A DNA stretch of 64,000 bases from Phyto melanocephala (Eukaryota; Arthropoda; Insecta; Diptera; Rhinophoridae). Shown here piece by piece: positions 47,354-57,821 of the stretch. The translations under genes were made by a program, and so were the position numbers. The stretch spans positions 176,855,235 to 176,919,234 of the forward strand of contig OW799233.1 in NCBI GenBank assembly GCA_941918925.1, given 5' to 3'. The notes under the pieces were generated by a model. That model was not told the DNA's origin and did no database searches. It was given only the letters and a program-made list of their open reading frames with translations. The stretch's first letter is position 1. Each line of letters starts with the position of its first letter.

Positions 47354-48261
47354 TTAGTCCGCATGTATTTTCCTCTTTGGGGGCAAACTGTTCTTCGTCG
47401 CTTTATTAACAGTTTCGACTGCATTATCGTACTCGTTTAATTTCTTGGCCAAAAAATATATTTCAGCCAAAGCAATAATTAAAGCACACATGATACCTAA
47501 TAATAAACGTAAACCAAATTCTAAATTACCAATAATAAGATTTATGCCCAAAAAACCAAAAGCATATCCTGCGGCGACCGAAAACATGAACTGTAGCACA
47601 GCTATGATTTGACTATTTATGGCCTTAACTAAAAAAGGAAAAAAACAAATACAATAATTTTTTTTTAAATACGTATTCAATATTACTTACTTTGATATGA
47701 CACTGTGTCCTCAGGATAGTGCTGGAGTACAGCGTCAACATTTTTTGTCATTTTACGATATTCTAAATTTTGTTGTTCTTCACGTAATTTTTGGCAGCGT
47801 GCTTCTAACTCAGGATTTCTTTTTATTATTCCATTTTGCGGCAACTCTAGTTGACAGGTTTCTAAAACATCGTTTAGATAAACTTCTAAGCCTTGTTTTT
47901 TGCGTATTTCTGCCAAAAAATTACTTAACCAACGTAAGTCACTTAAATATAAAAACATTTCTGTAGTGGATTTCTCATTTTTGTTGTTTTTTGATTTCTT
48001 TTTTTCCGTCTTTTGTGGTACTTCTTCATTAAGTAATTGTCTCAAAACTTTTAGATCGACATCACAGGCATCTTGTTGTGTGTTTTCTGAAATAAGCTCT
48101 ACATTCGAAGACAGCTGTATTAACTGATTTTGTAGCAATTTACGTATATTTTCGGGTACTTCACCACTAAAAGAAGTTTTGTGTTTTTCAAGTAACTCAA
48201 TAAGATCCATGGAGGCTTTTACCTTAATGCGGTTATCTATAATTGTAGTAATAATGTCCAT
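47354..48261 (-). CDS. TMEM199: TMEM199 / VMA12-like V-ATPase assembly factor
   Basis: Two exons: 48261-47691 and 47628-47354, with a 62-bp intron in phase 1, giving 281 residues. The N-terminal cytosolic part has the family block ELEARCQKLREEQQNLEYRK followed by MTKNVD. The C-terminal exon begins KAINSQIIAVLQFMFSVAAG and carries two membrane segments (about QIIAVLQFMFSVAAGYAFGF and LRLLLGIMCALIIALAEIYF), then a basic tail. VMA12/TMEM199 proteins sit in the ER membrane and assemble the V0 sector of the V-ATPase. It is the intact copy; the paralog at 52419-53291 is broken. Its ATG is 10 bp after the remnant of the muted stop codon, so translation from a shared or leader-containing mRNA is likely. 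Confidence 0.92.
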
Positions 48262-48271
48262 AATAACAATA

Positions 48272-48819
48272 CGACTTGGGTATATTAAGTTTTAATTGTA
48301 AATTTCAACACAATTCAAAAATTTCCTCCTCCTTTATAGAAAATTAATTTTCTATACGATTAAATTATGTTTTAATTGATTTTCAATGTCTTCTTTACGT
48401 CGCTGTTTTTCTAAAAGGCCATTTATTAAGCTTCTGCTGGGCTAAACAGACATTTTTTATAATTAAACTAAAATACCAAATATATTTAATTACTTCTTGT
48501 GGTTTTTTTAGTTAATTTACTAGATTGTCTAACTTTACTAAAAAGACTCTTTAGTTCCGTTGAAATAATCTTCAAATTTGAGGCTTATAGATTAATACAT
48601 CTATTTTAGTGCACCGTTTCCGAACTTTAAATATTCTATTTCAGAATCGTTACGCTGTATTTCGAAATTGTTGAGAAATATTTCATCATTAACGAAAACT
48701 GTATGGTCCAATACTCGATACTGGGCGTTGTTAATATCTATTATTGATCAAGGATAAATCAAACAAACTTTTTTTTACAAAAAACTAGTTATTTTATTTT
48801 TTCCTACTTGTGTTATCAT
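48272..48819 (-). pseudogene. muted (BLOC1S5) pseudogene, copy A
   Basis: It aligns with the intact gene at 53302-53880. The start ATG and the first seven codons (MITQVGK) survive, but the GT donor of exon 1 is lost in an A run. Exon 2 lacks about 23 bp near 48605-48650 and a further 6 bp near 48690, and has small frameshifting indels. The terminal TAG is now TCG. It could still be transcribed as the 5' leader of the adjacent TMEM199. Confidence 0.88.
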
Positions 48820-49300
48820 TTCTCTTTGGATCACCGAATTAAAACGTCACATGATAAAAAAAGTCGAAAGTGCTGCCAAAACTTTCAATATATCTAATAA
48901 ATAATAATTATACATTAATCAAATATTAATTAAACATAAGCGTTGTCAACTCGGTGATTTGGCACTTATTTGTGCTTTTTGTAATTTTTGTCGCGGGAAA
49001 TGTTTAAGCCAGTGGTCGTTGTTTTTTTTTTTAATTTTCACATGCTTTTCTTTTTGGCGTAGAATACGTCTTACCTTACGGTATAGGAAGTCATGTCAGA
49101 TTGTTATTGTTGTAATATTTATTTCATTGATTACGAGGAAACGGCGAGATAACTTTTTTTAAAAATTTTTTTGTAGGTAAATGAAGATGTTATCTTTCGT
49201 TTGATATACATTTCATATTGGTTGATATCTTCCTAATATATAAATTTCTCAAATGAAAATTGTTTAAACACATACACTCAAACATATGTATGGTGTTTGG

Positions 49301-49493
49301 CAAGGCATATTTATTCATCAGGTACTCTTGATTCGTCAGTTCATTATTTTTTAAGTTTCAGCTGTCAAAATGCATAAATAAAAAAAATTTTCTCTCTTTT
49401 CTGATTTATTTAAATGTCAAACTTTATATAAAAAAAATATAAACAAAAAAATTCTCTCCGAACTGCAATTACCTGATGAATAAATATGCCTTG
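49301..49493. mobile_element. TIR element, CAAGGCATATTTATTC family, 9-bp duplication
   Basis: The ends are CAAGGCATATTTATTCATCA and TGATGAATAAATATGCCTTG. GGTGTTTGG flanks both sides (49292-49300 and 49494-49502). It is 193 bp, sister of 18373-18579. It lies in the spacer between the two duplicated blocks. Confidence 0.85.
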
Positions 49494-49530
49494 GGTGTTT
49501 GGTTGAGTGTTTGTAGCGTGAACACAAACT

Positions 49531-49770
49531 ATGCTGCTGTTTCAGTGTGGACAAAAGTCTTCGGCTGTTGTTTTAATTGATGAAATATTGAAAGCGAAAT
49601 ATATGAGCGATATATTTAATTTGGATTATATTCGAAACGATGCTCCCACAACTATTGATAACACAACCATTGATTTAGTTTTTGCGAGAAATTTGAATGT
49701 TAATTTAAAAACATATTTATCCTATTTTTCCTATCATAAGCCCATATTATCAAAAGTAATTTTTAAATAA
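49531..49770 (+). pseudogene. Endonuclease/exonuclease/phosphatase-like domain fragment
   Basis: The 79-codon ORF contains NTTIDLVFARNLN and YLSYFSYHKPILS, which resemble the last two conserved blocks of EEP-type endonucleases (the D-V-F block and the S-x-H-x-P-I block) found in non-LTR retrotransposons and helentrons. The first half of such a domain is missing. A diverged duplicate of its last 100 bp follows at 49800-49920. I regard it as a mobile-element relic; the source family is not determined. Confidence 0.5.
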
Positions 49771-50182
49771 TCAAACTGATTTGCGTCTGTTATTTATCAT
49801 TTATCCTTAATTTTTTAATTTTAAAACATATTCATCCTATTTTTCCTACCATAAGCTTATGTATATTATCAAAAGTAACTATCAAATAAATAAATTAATT
49901 TGCTTATATTATTTATCATTTATTGTTATATGTACATACATATATGTTTTCTGTCTTATCGGATGGCGTATTCTACGTTAAACTTAATGGCCGTGTCTCT
50001 GACACAGCCTGCAGGGACAGTCCGTGTCTGCTGTTTTTTTTTCGGTGACACCAAATACTAATTTAAAAATAATTTTTTAATTGAAAATATTCTGCTCTGT
50101 TAACAGTTGGTAAAACCCCTGAACATGTTTGTTACGTTTTATTTTTATTGAAAGAAAATAAAAATCTAAAGAACATTATACC

Positions 50183-50318
50183 CAGGGTACACTTATACAG
50201 GTGGCGGTGCCAGTCCAGCTGATTATTTTTTTGTGTGCCAATGTTTGTCAAACTCCATATAAAACAAGAGCCAAAAATTGCTCTCCTTTACGCTTTCACC
50301 TTATGTAATTACACCATG
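50183..50318. mobile_element. Short element with unlike ends, CAGGGTAC...CACCATG
   Basis: The left end is CAGGGTACACTTATACAGGT; the right end is TTATGTAATTACACCATG. ATTATACC flanks both sides (50175-50182 and 50319-50326), an exact 8-bp duplication. The 136-bp interior contains AGCTGATTATTTTTTTGTG. Related ends occur at 12851-12910 and 54753-55061. Confidence 0.82.
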
Positions 50319-50569
50319 ATTATACCTATATAGATAGACTTTGAGTTTTGAACTTTAATACAAATACATCATACATAATTCTGGCAAACAAATGCATTTA
50401 TTCAAAACATCGTTAATAGCAACAAATTTACATACATAAATTTGGTACATTTATAATAAAAAAATTACACTCAAGTTAATTGTTCAATACCCAAACCCAA
50501 ATTTTATTTTCCATTCCTGAATTAGTAAATAAAATCAGTGTTTAAAATACTCTCAGCAAAAAAGCAAAA

Positions 50570-52008
50570 GTTCAAATTAAAACGCTTTTGCTTTAAAGTA
50601 ACAGTTTTCAGTTAAAAAATAAACTCTTGCTTTCGCTTCTGCTTTGCAAATAATTAGCAACTGTTGAACAGAGAAACAAGTCGCTGTAAAAAGTCGGCGG
50701 CGGCGGCTAAGAAGAAAATTTTCGGCGGCGGCTCATAGCCGACTAAAGCCGGCTACAAGCCGCCGGCTTTAAATATATGTATATATTTTTAAAAATATTT
50801 AAAGTTATTTATCATAAAACAAGATTTTATTTAAATAAAAATTTTTTTCTTATAAAAAAGGTTTGATAATATTTTTGTTGTCGTAAACAAACAATTGCAT
50901 TAATGCATAAGCTTGAGGCGGAAAACGCCTGTTTAGATGATGCTGACGTTACTGGAATTCTAAAACAAACGTCAGCAATGTTTGCTAAGTTTGGAATGAC
51001 CTATCGAAATATAATCTTAAAAATAATTTAGTTTTAATATCATATACAAATCGCCATAATATTTCCAACATTCCGAAATAGTATTTTCAGAAACTACCAC
51101 TTTGGACATTTTTTAAATTTTTTTTTAGTTAATAATTCAATATAATAAGCAATATCTTTATTAAGTAATATTGAATAAGTTGAATCTTCAGATTCTGATT
51201 CCGAGGAAACACTTTCTAAATTAATTTCTTATCTGAAAAAACTTTTTATATATCTTTGGTTCATTTTTAGCAAGAATAAGGTTATACCAAAAACTGTCTA
51301 AATCCTTTTAATAATCATAAAAATATTTAATTGTGTTAATAAACATAAAATGGAAAAATATTTCTTTATCATCCTAAAATGTTAAAAAAAAAGAAATTTA
51401 AATCTAAAAAATATCTGTTAAAATGAATGTAAGATATGTTAGCCGGCTACATATTTGAGCCGATTTAAGCCGAAACAAGTCAGCGGCGGCTTGAACACTC
51501 AAAAAAAGTCGGCGGCGGCTCTTAGCCGGCTTTGAGCCGATTGAATGGTTTCTCTGCTGTTGAAGTCTTTTGTGTTTTTCGCATTCGTACAGTTTTGTTT
51601 TGATGTTACTTCGTACTATAGACGAGTAAAATCAATGCAACAGTTCGTAATCAAAATTAATCGTTTCGCTTTTAAGAAACTGCGCAGTCGTCAACAGCAA
51701 AAAGTTAAGCTGAAAGCACACAAACAGTTGCTGTTATTTCGACTTAAAGCATAAATTCATGAAAACTTCGTACATCTAATTTTGTCAGTTTAAGCACAGC
51801 AACTGTTTGTGTTTTTTCTATTTAACGTTTTGCTTTAGCTGTTGACGACTGCGCAGCTACTTAAAAGCAAAACAATTAATTTTGTTTACGAACTTTTGCT
51901 TCGATTTGACTCGTCTATAGTACGAAGTAACATCAAAACTGTACGAATGCAAAAAATACAAAAGACTTTTCAACAGTTGCTATTTATTTGAAAAGCAGAA
52001 GCATGGTA
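50570..52008. repeat. Foldback inverted repeat interrupted by a hAT element
   Basis: The left arm is 50570-50668 plus 51565-51750; the right arm is about 51785-52005. GCATTCGTACAGTTTTG in the left arm and CAAAACTGTACGAATGC in the right are exact complements, and pairing extends nearly the whole arm (about 280 bp without the hAT). The loop is short, near 51750-51785. A 69-codon ORF in the left arm is a by-product of the repeat. Confidence 0.8.
50669..51556. mobile_element. hAT element, non-autonomous, with GGC-rich ends
   Basis: The termini are CAGAGAAAC and GTTTCTCTG, a standard hAT TIR. CTGTTGAA is duplicated at 50661-50668 and 51557-51564. Subterminal regions carry GTCGGCGGCGGC repeats (50693-50765 and 51430-51535), striking GC-rich islands in this AT-rich DNA and plausible transposase binding sites. 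No transposase ORF remains. It split the left arm of the foldback repeat described next. Confidence 0.85.
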
Positions 52009-52418
52009 CAATTATCCGGTAGCCTCACTAAAACAGCTGATTATTTTTTTCTCTACTTCTTTCTTCTACCGCAAAAAAAAACACGCACACACATTTGCTT
52101 TTAGACATTTAAGTCGTCGTTTTCAAGCAACAAAATACATTTAGGATTTTGTTGTTGCAGAACTGAGGCTACATGATGATTGTACCATGAAATATACCTT
52201 GCGATGTATGAATATACCTTTCTTGTATTAATGTCTTGCTGGAATACTTAAAATTTTAAGAAATTTGATATTACGACACTTAGAACTTCTTAATACAGCA
52301 AGTGTTTATATGAGCATGTGAAATATAAATTATTGCTTATACATAAGTATATAAATTTGTTTTGGTAATTTTATATAAATCAAGATGATTTTTTTTTTGG
52401 ATTTTTTCATTATCTCCT

Positions 52419-53291
52419 TTAGTCCGCATGTATTTTCTTCTTTCGAGGCAGTGTTCTTCGTTGCTTTATTGACAGTTTCGACTGCATTATCGTACACATT
52501 TAATTTCTTAGCCAAAAATTATATTTCACGTCAAAGCAATAATTAAAGCACACGTGATACCTAATAATGAACGTAAACCAAAATTCTAAATTACCAATGA
52601 TAAGATTTATGCCCTGAAAACTAAAAGAAAATCCTGCGGCAACCGGTAACATATTCTTTAGCACAGCTATAATTTGACCAATTATAGCATTAACTAAAAA
52701 AGGAAAAAAAAAACAAATACAAAACATTTTTTAATTAAGTACTCAATATTACTTTCATTTGACACTGTGTCCTCAGGATAGTGCAGGTGTACAGCGTCAA
52801 CATTTTTGGCCATTTTGCATTTTTGCTGTTGTTCATGTTGTTTTTGGCGGCGTGCTTCTAACTAAGAATTACTTTTGAATATTACATTTTGAGGCAACTC
52901 TAGTTGATAGGTTTCTAAAACATCGTAAAGATAAACTTCTAAAACTTGTTTTTTGCGTATTTCGGCCAAAAAATTACTTAACCAACGAAAGTCACTTAAA
53001 TATGAAAACATTTCTGTAGTGGATTTTTCATTTTTGTTTGTTGATTTCTTTTTTTCCGTCTTTTGTGGTACTTTTGCATTAAGTAATTTTCTCAAAACTT
53101 TTTGTTTTGTGTTTTTAGAAATAATGTTTACATTCGAATATAGCTGTATTTCCTGATTTTGTAGCAATTTACATATATTTTCGAGTACTTTACTAAAAGA
53201 AGTTTTATATTTTTCAAGTAAATCAATAAGATCCACTTAGGCTTTAACCCTAATGTGGTAATTTAAATATAATTACAGTAATATTGTCCAT
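52419..53291 (-). pseudogene. TMEM199 pseudogene, copy B
   Basis: It aligns with the intact gene at 47354-48261. From the ATG-equivalent at 53291 the frame hits a stop after 13 codons. A later open piece (53236-52862) retains the coiled-coil region with deletions and ends early at the position of NPELEARC. The membrane exon (about 52695-52419) is frameshifted between the two helices. Confidence 0.9.
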
Positions 53292-53301
53292 ATTATAAAT
53301 A

Positions 53302-53880
53302 CTACTTGGGTATATTAAGTTTTAATTGTAAATCTGAATACAATTCAGAAATTTCCTCCTCCTTTTCAGCAAATGAATTTTCTATACGATTAAGATTATG
53401 TTTTAATTGATTGTCAATGGTTTCTTTACGTCGCTGTCTCTCTAAACGACCATTTATTAAGCTTCCATTAGGCTAAATAGAAATTTTTTATGATCAAACT
53501 AAAATACCTAATTTATTTAATTACCTCTGGTTGTTTTTGTAGTTCATTTACTAGATTGTCTAAATTTACTAAAAGACTCTTTAGTTCCGTTGAAATAATT
53601 TTCAAATTTGAGGCTCCTAGACTAATACATCTATTAGATACTTCGTACTTTAGTGCACCCGCTGTCTCCGTAACTTTAAATAAAGATTCTATTTCAGAAT
53701 CGTTACGCTGTATTTCGAAATCGCTGAGAAATGTTTCTATTTCACCATTAACGAAAACTCTATGGTCCAATACTCGATATTGGGCGTTGTAAACATCTAT
53801 AAATGGGCAAAGATTACACAAAAAAAAATTTTTTAAAAAAAAACTAAGATGAGTTTACCTTTTCCGACCTGTGTTATCAT
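53302..53880 (-). CDS. muted: BLOC-1 subunit 5 (muted)
   Basis: Three exons: 53880-53859, 53796-53525 and 53472-53302, all with GT-AG introns and continuous phase, giving 154 residues. The start MITQVGKDVYNAQYRVLDHR followed by VFVNGEIETFLSDFEIQR matches the family signature LLDHRPxxxGE...F..EFE.KR of BLOC1S5. The C-terminal half is a charged coiled coil (GRLERQRRKETIDNQLKHNL, ENSFAEKEEEISELYSDLQ). BLOC-1 sorts cargo from endosomes to lysosome-related organelles such as eye pigment granules. Its stop codon is only 10 bp before the start codon of the (now dead) TMEM199 copy. The paralogous copy A is a pseudogene. Confidence 0.88.
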
Positions 53881-54045
53881 TTCTCTTTGGATCACCGGAT
53901 TAAAACGTCACAAATTAAAATTGTGGAAAGTGCTGCCAAATTTACAACAAATCTGAAATAAAAAATTATCATTCATCAAATATTTATTCATTCATTAACT
54001 AAGTGATTTGAGCGATTGTTTTAAGCGTCAGACAGTGGTTGGTGC

Positions 54046-54752
54046 TTTTTCTTTATATACACTAAATCTTAATTTATTTATTTAAATTGAAAGCAATTAA
54101 CTAACTAAACAATTAATCAGGAAAATTATAAAGATTGTTATTGAACAGAGTTTCTGTTATTTTTGAAAAATTAACTATTAAAAAAAAAAAATTGTAATGT
54201 GTGGAATAATTGAAATATCATTCCGATACACGTTTCTTGATCTTATAAAACCAATTTTTTTATAAAGTTGAATTGCTACGACAACTTATTTTGTAAGCAA
54301 AGTTTCAAGTTGATTTATGAGCTATGCATCTTAATTTTTTAGACAGGTTATATAGAGAAAAGAATATCTATTGATTTATATATCGCTTATCGAGAGCAAT
54401 ATATATACGGTTTTGTTGCCATTTGTTAAATAAGTTATTCCAGAAGGCAACTGGCGTCTAAAAGCTGTCAATTTTTCTGTCAAATAGTGATTATAATTAT
54501 ACATGTAAATTTAAATTTATACACTGTTTAAAAGTGTATTTCGTTATATATAAATATTTTTAAATTTAAATGCTCCTAATAGAAGCGATGGGAACCTATT
54601 ATATTTCTTCTATATCAAAATTAAAAATTTTATGAAATTAAGAGAAACAAAAAATAGTAAAGCCGTTTATATTATTATTATGTAAACCACACTGTAAACA
54701 AACCTTAAAAGATAGAAGTTAGAGGATAAAAAAGGCAAAAAATAGTCAGCTC
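54046..54752. other. Non-coding spacer
   Basis: AT-rich, with no gene or recognisable repeat end. Confidence 0.45.
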
Positions 54753-55061
54753 ATGGTGTTATTACATAAATTGATAGCGTAAAGCAGAGCGTATATCTGA
54801 AGTTTGACAAACAGTGGGATACAAAAAAAATCAGCTGGGATGGCACCGCCACCTGTATAAGTGTACCCATGGTGTAATTATACAAGGTGGCGGTACCAGC
54901 CCAGCTGATTATTTTTTTGTGTTCTGGAGTAAGTCAAACTGCATATATAAAAAATTATTTCAACTCCGGAGATTGTCAAACTCCATACATAAAAAAAGAG
55001 AGACAAAAATTGCTCTCCTTTACGCTATCACCTTATGTAATTACACCATGAGTGTACCCTG
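54753..55061. mobile_element. CATGGTG...GTACCCTG element, host of a nested copy
   Basis: It starts CATGGTGTTATTACATAA and, once the insertion at 54868-55050 is removed, ends GTATAAGTGTACCCTG, the complement of the left end of 50183-50318. No target duplication was found, perhaps because of age. Confidence 0.6.
54868..55050. mobile_element. Nested CATGGTGTAATTA element with 8-bp duplication
   Basis: The ends are CATGGTGTAATTATACAAGG and CCTTATGTAATTACACCATG. AGTGTACC is duplicated at 54860-54867 and 55051-55058. It is 183 bp. The target was the GTACCC terminus of a related element. Confidence 0.85.
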
Positions 55062-55655
55062 CTTTCGTTTTTAAACTTACATATACGTATGTATCATGGT
55101 ACAATTGTAGCAGGTAGTCTCGGAAAGCCAGCTGATTATTTTTTTATTTGCTTATTTTGTGATACGAACTGTCAAATATTGTTTATGTTTTTTTCAACAC
55201 GTGTTAAATTTCTAGCTTAAAAGTAAACAAGTTTTTTTAATCAAAGTAAAAAGTGATAAATTTCAAAAGAAAATAAAATTGGCTAGTCTACAAAACAATA
55301 TGTATTAAAATTAATTAGTATTACACTAAAAATACAAACAATTTTAATTTAAAATATATGTAAATATCAATATACATGAATTTTTAAATATACGTGTACA
55401 CTTGAATATATTAGTTCAAATTTTACCCTAAAAATCGTACGATTGTCAACACTGCCAACGATTAAATATATTTTTAATGGAAGGGAAACCCACTGTCGAA
55501 ACACACATTTTGACAGAACATTCGTGCATTTTATAACGGCACAAAAAAAGAATCTGGTTGCTAAAAAGGAAAATCGCAAAATTATTGTTAATTATATTTA
55601 AAAAGAATTAAAAAACCTATTTTATTGCTTTCTTTCTCTGCTGTCTGGAAATAAA
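55062..55655. promoter_or_regulatory. Upstream region of the JMJD6 gene
   Basis: This holds the presumed promoter and 5' UTR. Another partial element end (CATGGTACAATTGTAGCAGG at about 55096, also seen at 52002) is present. No clear core promoter motif was identified. Confidence 0.35.
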
Positions 55656-56876
55656 ATGAGTGAAGATTTTAAGCTGCCCAAACGTTTACGTAAACGTACA
55701 AGGGAAGTAAAACGTAAAGCCCGACCAGAATTGGACAAAGAAGGTTGGACAGCCTTACGATTTGCTGAACGCTTTGAATCATTTTGTGAGGTCAAAGACA
55801 ATGTTGAGCGCATACAAGAGCGTGATTTTAGCTGCCAAGAATTTATAGAACATTATGAGGAACCATACAAGCCGGTGGTGATTGAAGGATGCCAGGAAGG
55901 TTGGCAAGCTTTGGAGAAATGGACACTTGCACGACTGGCTAAAAAGTACCGCAATCAAAAGTTTAAATGCGGTGAAGACAACGAGGGCTATAGTGTTAAA
56001 ATGAAAATGAAATATTACATAGAGTATATGCAGTCGACCAAAGATGACAGTCCCTTATACATTTTTGATAGTAGCTTTGGGGAGCATCATCGTCGTCGTA
56101 AACTGCTGGAGGACTATGTGGTGCCACAATATTTCCGTGATGATTTGTTTAAGTTCTGCGGGGAAGAGCGAAGGCCACCGTATCGTTGGTTTGTCATGGG
56201 TCCTGCTAGATCTGGAACTGGTATACATATAGATCCTTTAGGCACTAGTGCTTGGAATGCTTTAATAAGTGGCCACAAACGTTGGTGTCTATTTCCCACA
56301 CAAACACCTAAGGAATTGTTAAAGGTTCCCTCTAATTTGGGTGGAAAACAAAGGGATGAAGCCATTACCTGGTTCAGTACCGTCTATCCGCGTACCAAGC
56401 AATTGGATTGGCCCAAAGAATATGCCCCATTAGAGATTCTACAAAAACCGGGAGAAACAGTTTTTGTACCCGGTGGTTGGTGGCATGTTGTTTTAAACAT
56501 AGATGACACTATAGCAATTACGCAAAACTTTTGTAGTCGCACCAACTTCCCAATTGTATGGCATAAAACAGTACGAGGTCGTCCGAAACTCTCACGTAAA
56601 TGGTTGCGAGTGTTACGCGAAAAAGAACCTCGATTAGCAAAAGTGGCAGAGAATATAAATATCGATCAAAGTACAGGCTTTGCTTCGGACAGTTCTAGCA
56701 ATTCCAGTTCATCTTCGTCGAGTTCGTCATCGTCGGGCAGCGACACTGATGCAGAGGGCAATAAAAGCGACGACGATTCCTGTTCCTCGAATACAGATAG
56801 TGGCCAAGAAAGTTTAACTGCCAAAAAGAAAAAGAAGCGCCGTATGGGTGGCGGCAACATGTCATCAAACTCATGA
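55656..56876 (+). CDS. JMJD6: JmjC-domain hydroxylase JMJD6 (phosphatidylserine receptor homolog)
   Basis: A single open exon of 406 residues starts at [14 protein letters not shown]. The N-terminus is basic, a likely nuclear signal. The JmjC domain (about residues 140-290) has the iron ligands HxD in [15 protein letters not shown] and the distal His in [11 protein letters not shown], with the family signatures [13 protein letters not shown] and HKRWCLFP. The C-terminus has the poly-Ser stretch typical of JMJD6 ([12 protein letters not shown]) and a basic KKKKKRR tail. JMJD6 is an Fe(II)/2-oxoglutarate lysyl hydroxylase acting on splicing factors; the older role as phosphatidylserine receptor is not supported for the human protein. 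No intron was needed to close the frame, although other introns may lie in the 5' UTR. The fly ortholog is known as PSR. Confidence 0.96.
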   Translation: MSEDFKLPKRLRKRTREVKRKARPELDKEGWTALRFAERFESFCEVKDNVERIQERDFSCQEFIEHYEEPYKPVVIEGCQEGWQALEKWTLARLAKKYRNQKFKCGEDNEGYSVKMKMKYYIEYMQSTKDDSPLYIFDSSFGEHHRRRKLLEDYVVPQYFRDDLFKFCGEERRPPYRWFVMGPARSGTGIHIDPLGTSAWNALISGHKRWCLFPTQTPKELLKVPSNLGGKQRDEAITWFSTVYPRTKQLDWPKEYAPLEILQKPGETVFVPGGWWHVVLNIDDTIAITQNFCSRTNFPIVWHKTVRGRPKLSRKWLRVLREKEPRLAKVAENINIDQSTGFASDSSSNSSSSSSSSSSSGSDTDAEGNKSDDDSCSSNTDSGQESLTAKKKKKRRMGGGNMSSNS

Positions 56877-57821
56877 TGGCCGCCACAATTGTGGAAGTGT
56901 AGTAGAGGTCATTACTCTGATGACAACAGCCACAAAAGTGACGATCATTCACATGCTACTGATCAAGATAATCGGCAACTTATTACTAGTTTTGCATTAG
57001 ACGTCCTTAAGTCTGAAAAGACAAATAGCTGTCGTTTGGTCAAATATTTCAATTGGCGTCTATTACATTTAGTTATTTTAGAAAATAGTTAACATTTTAT
57101 TATTACCCTTAAACTATAAATCTAAACGAGTTGGCAATTGTTAACCATAATTAGACACACACATCCATATTAACATCTTTATTTGCTCCACAACTCATCT
57201 TTACTTTTCTTCAACTAGAATTTGTATATCCTTTACTAAATTACATAATGTTAGTTTATATTTTAGGTTTAAGAATAAAAAATTAAATTTATGACTTAAT
57301 TTGAAATTTTTGTTGTAGTTATTTACCTTTAAGTATTTGGTTAACATAAGAACTTTTTTTCCAGATGAATGTTTTAAGCTGTAATCACTATCCCATCCTG
57401 TCACTAACACTGAATATTTTTTTAGTTCTTGTTAAAAATTCACCTAAATAATAAATAGAAATTCATGGAGCATATTGATTTTTTATCATTAATTATAAAC
57501 ATCTATGACGTAATAATAAAAACAAAATATAAAAAACATTGTTCTAATTATGACACTATTTGCGTACTTTAATTGAAATATTTTTTTTAATAAATGGGTG
57601 TACCGATAGGTTTTTTAAGTGAAAATTATATGATCTGCCACAACAAAATTTTATTATAAAAATTCCGAGATATGCTGGGGAAATGCCTTAGAAATGTAAA
57701 CAAAGGAGAAAGTGAAAGCAATAGCATAACCGACCCATTAATATGTAACATATAATAAAGTAATAGTTTGTCCGCAATCATAATATTTTAATATCTTAAA
57801 AACTGAAGAAAATTATTTTTT
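56877..57821. other. 3' flank of the JMJD6 gene, no other gene
   Basis: AT-rich sequence with no ORF resembling a protein. The 3' UTR should end here. Confidence 0.45.

Larger units (their letters stand above)
47100..49015 (-). repeat. Segmental duplication, copy A
   Basis: The segment matches 52120-54045 along its length, with indels. Shared landmarks are the GCAGAACTGAGGCTAC-type motif near 47110, AAGTATATAAATTTGT near 47284, both genes, AAAACGTCACA at 48841 and AAGTGCTGCCAAA at 48869. Copy A keeps TMEM199 and has a broken muted. Confidence 0.88.
52120..54045 (-). repeat. Segmental duplication, copy B
   Basis: Counterpart of 47100-49015, same orientation, separated by about 3.1 kb of mobile-element DNA. 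Landmarks include GCAGAACTGAGGCTAC at 52158, ACATAAGTATATAAATTTGT at 52341, AAAACGTCACA at 53901 and AAGTGCTGCCAAA at 53928. Copy B keeps muted and has a broken TMEM199. Confidence 0.88.

Noticed and set aside
47697..48127. Plus-strand ORFs opposite TMEM199 (and 52953-53156)
   Set aside because: They are antisense shadows of the TMEM199 exon and are preserved only because of the duplication.
50890..51240. hAT transposase remains inside the GGC-rich element
   Set aside because: All frames have stops and no conserved transposase block was seen.
51545..51754. 69-codon ORF rich in Lys/Arg as a small protein
   Set aside because: It lies in the arm of a foldback repeat and has no conserved counterpart that I can recognise.
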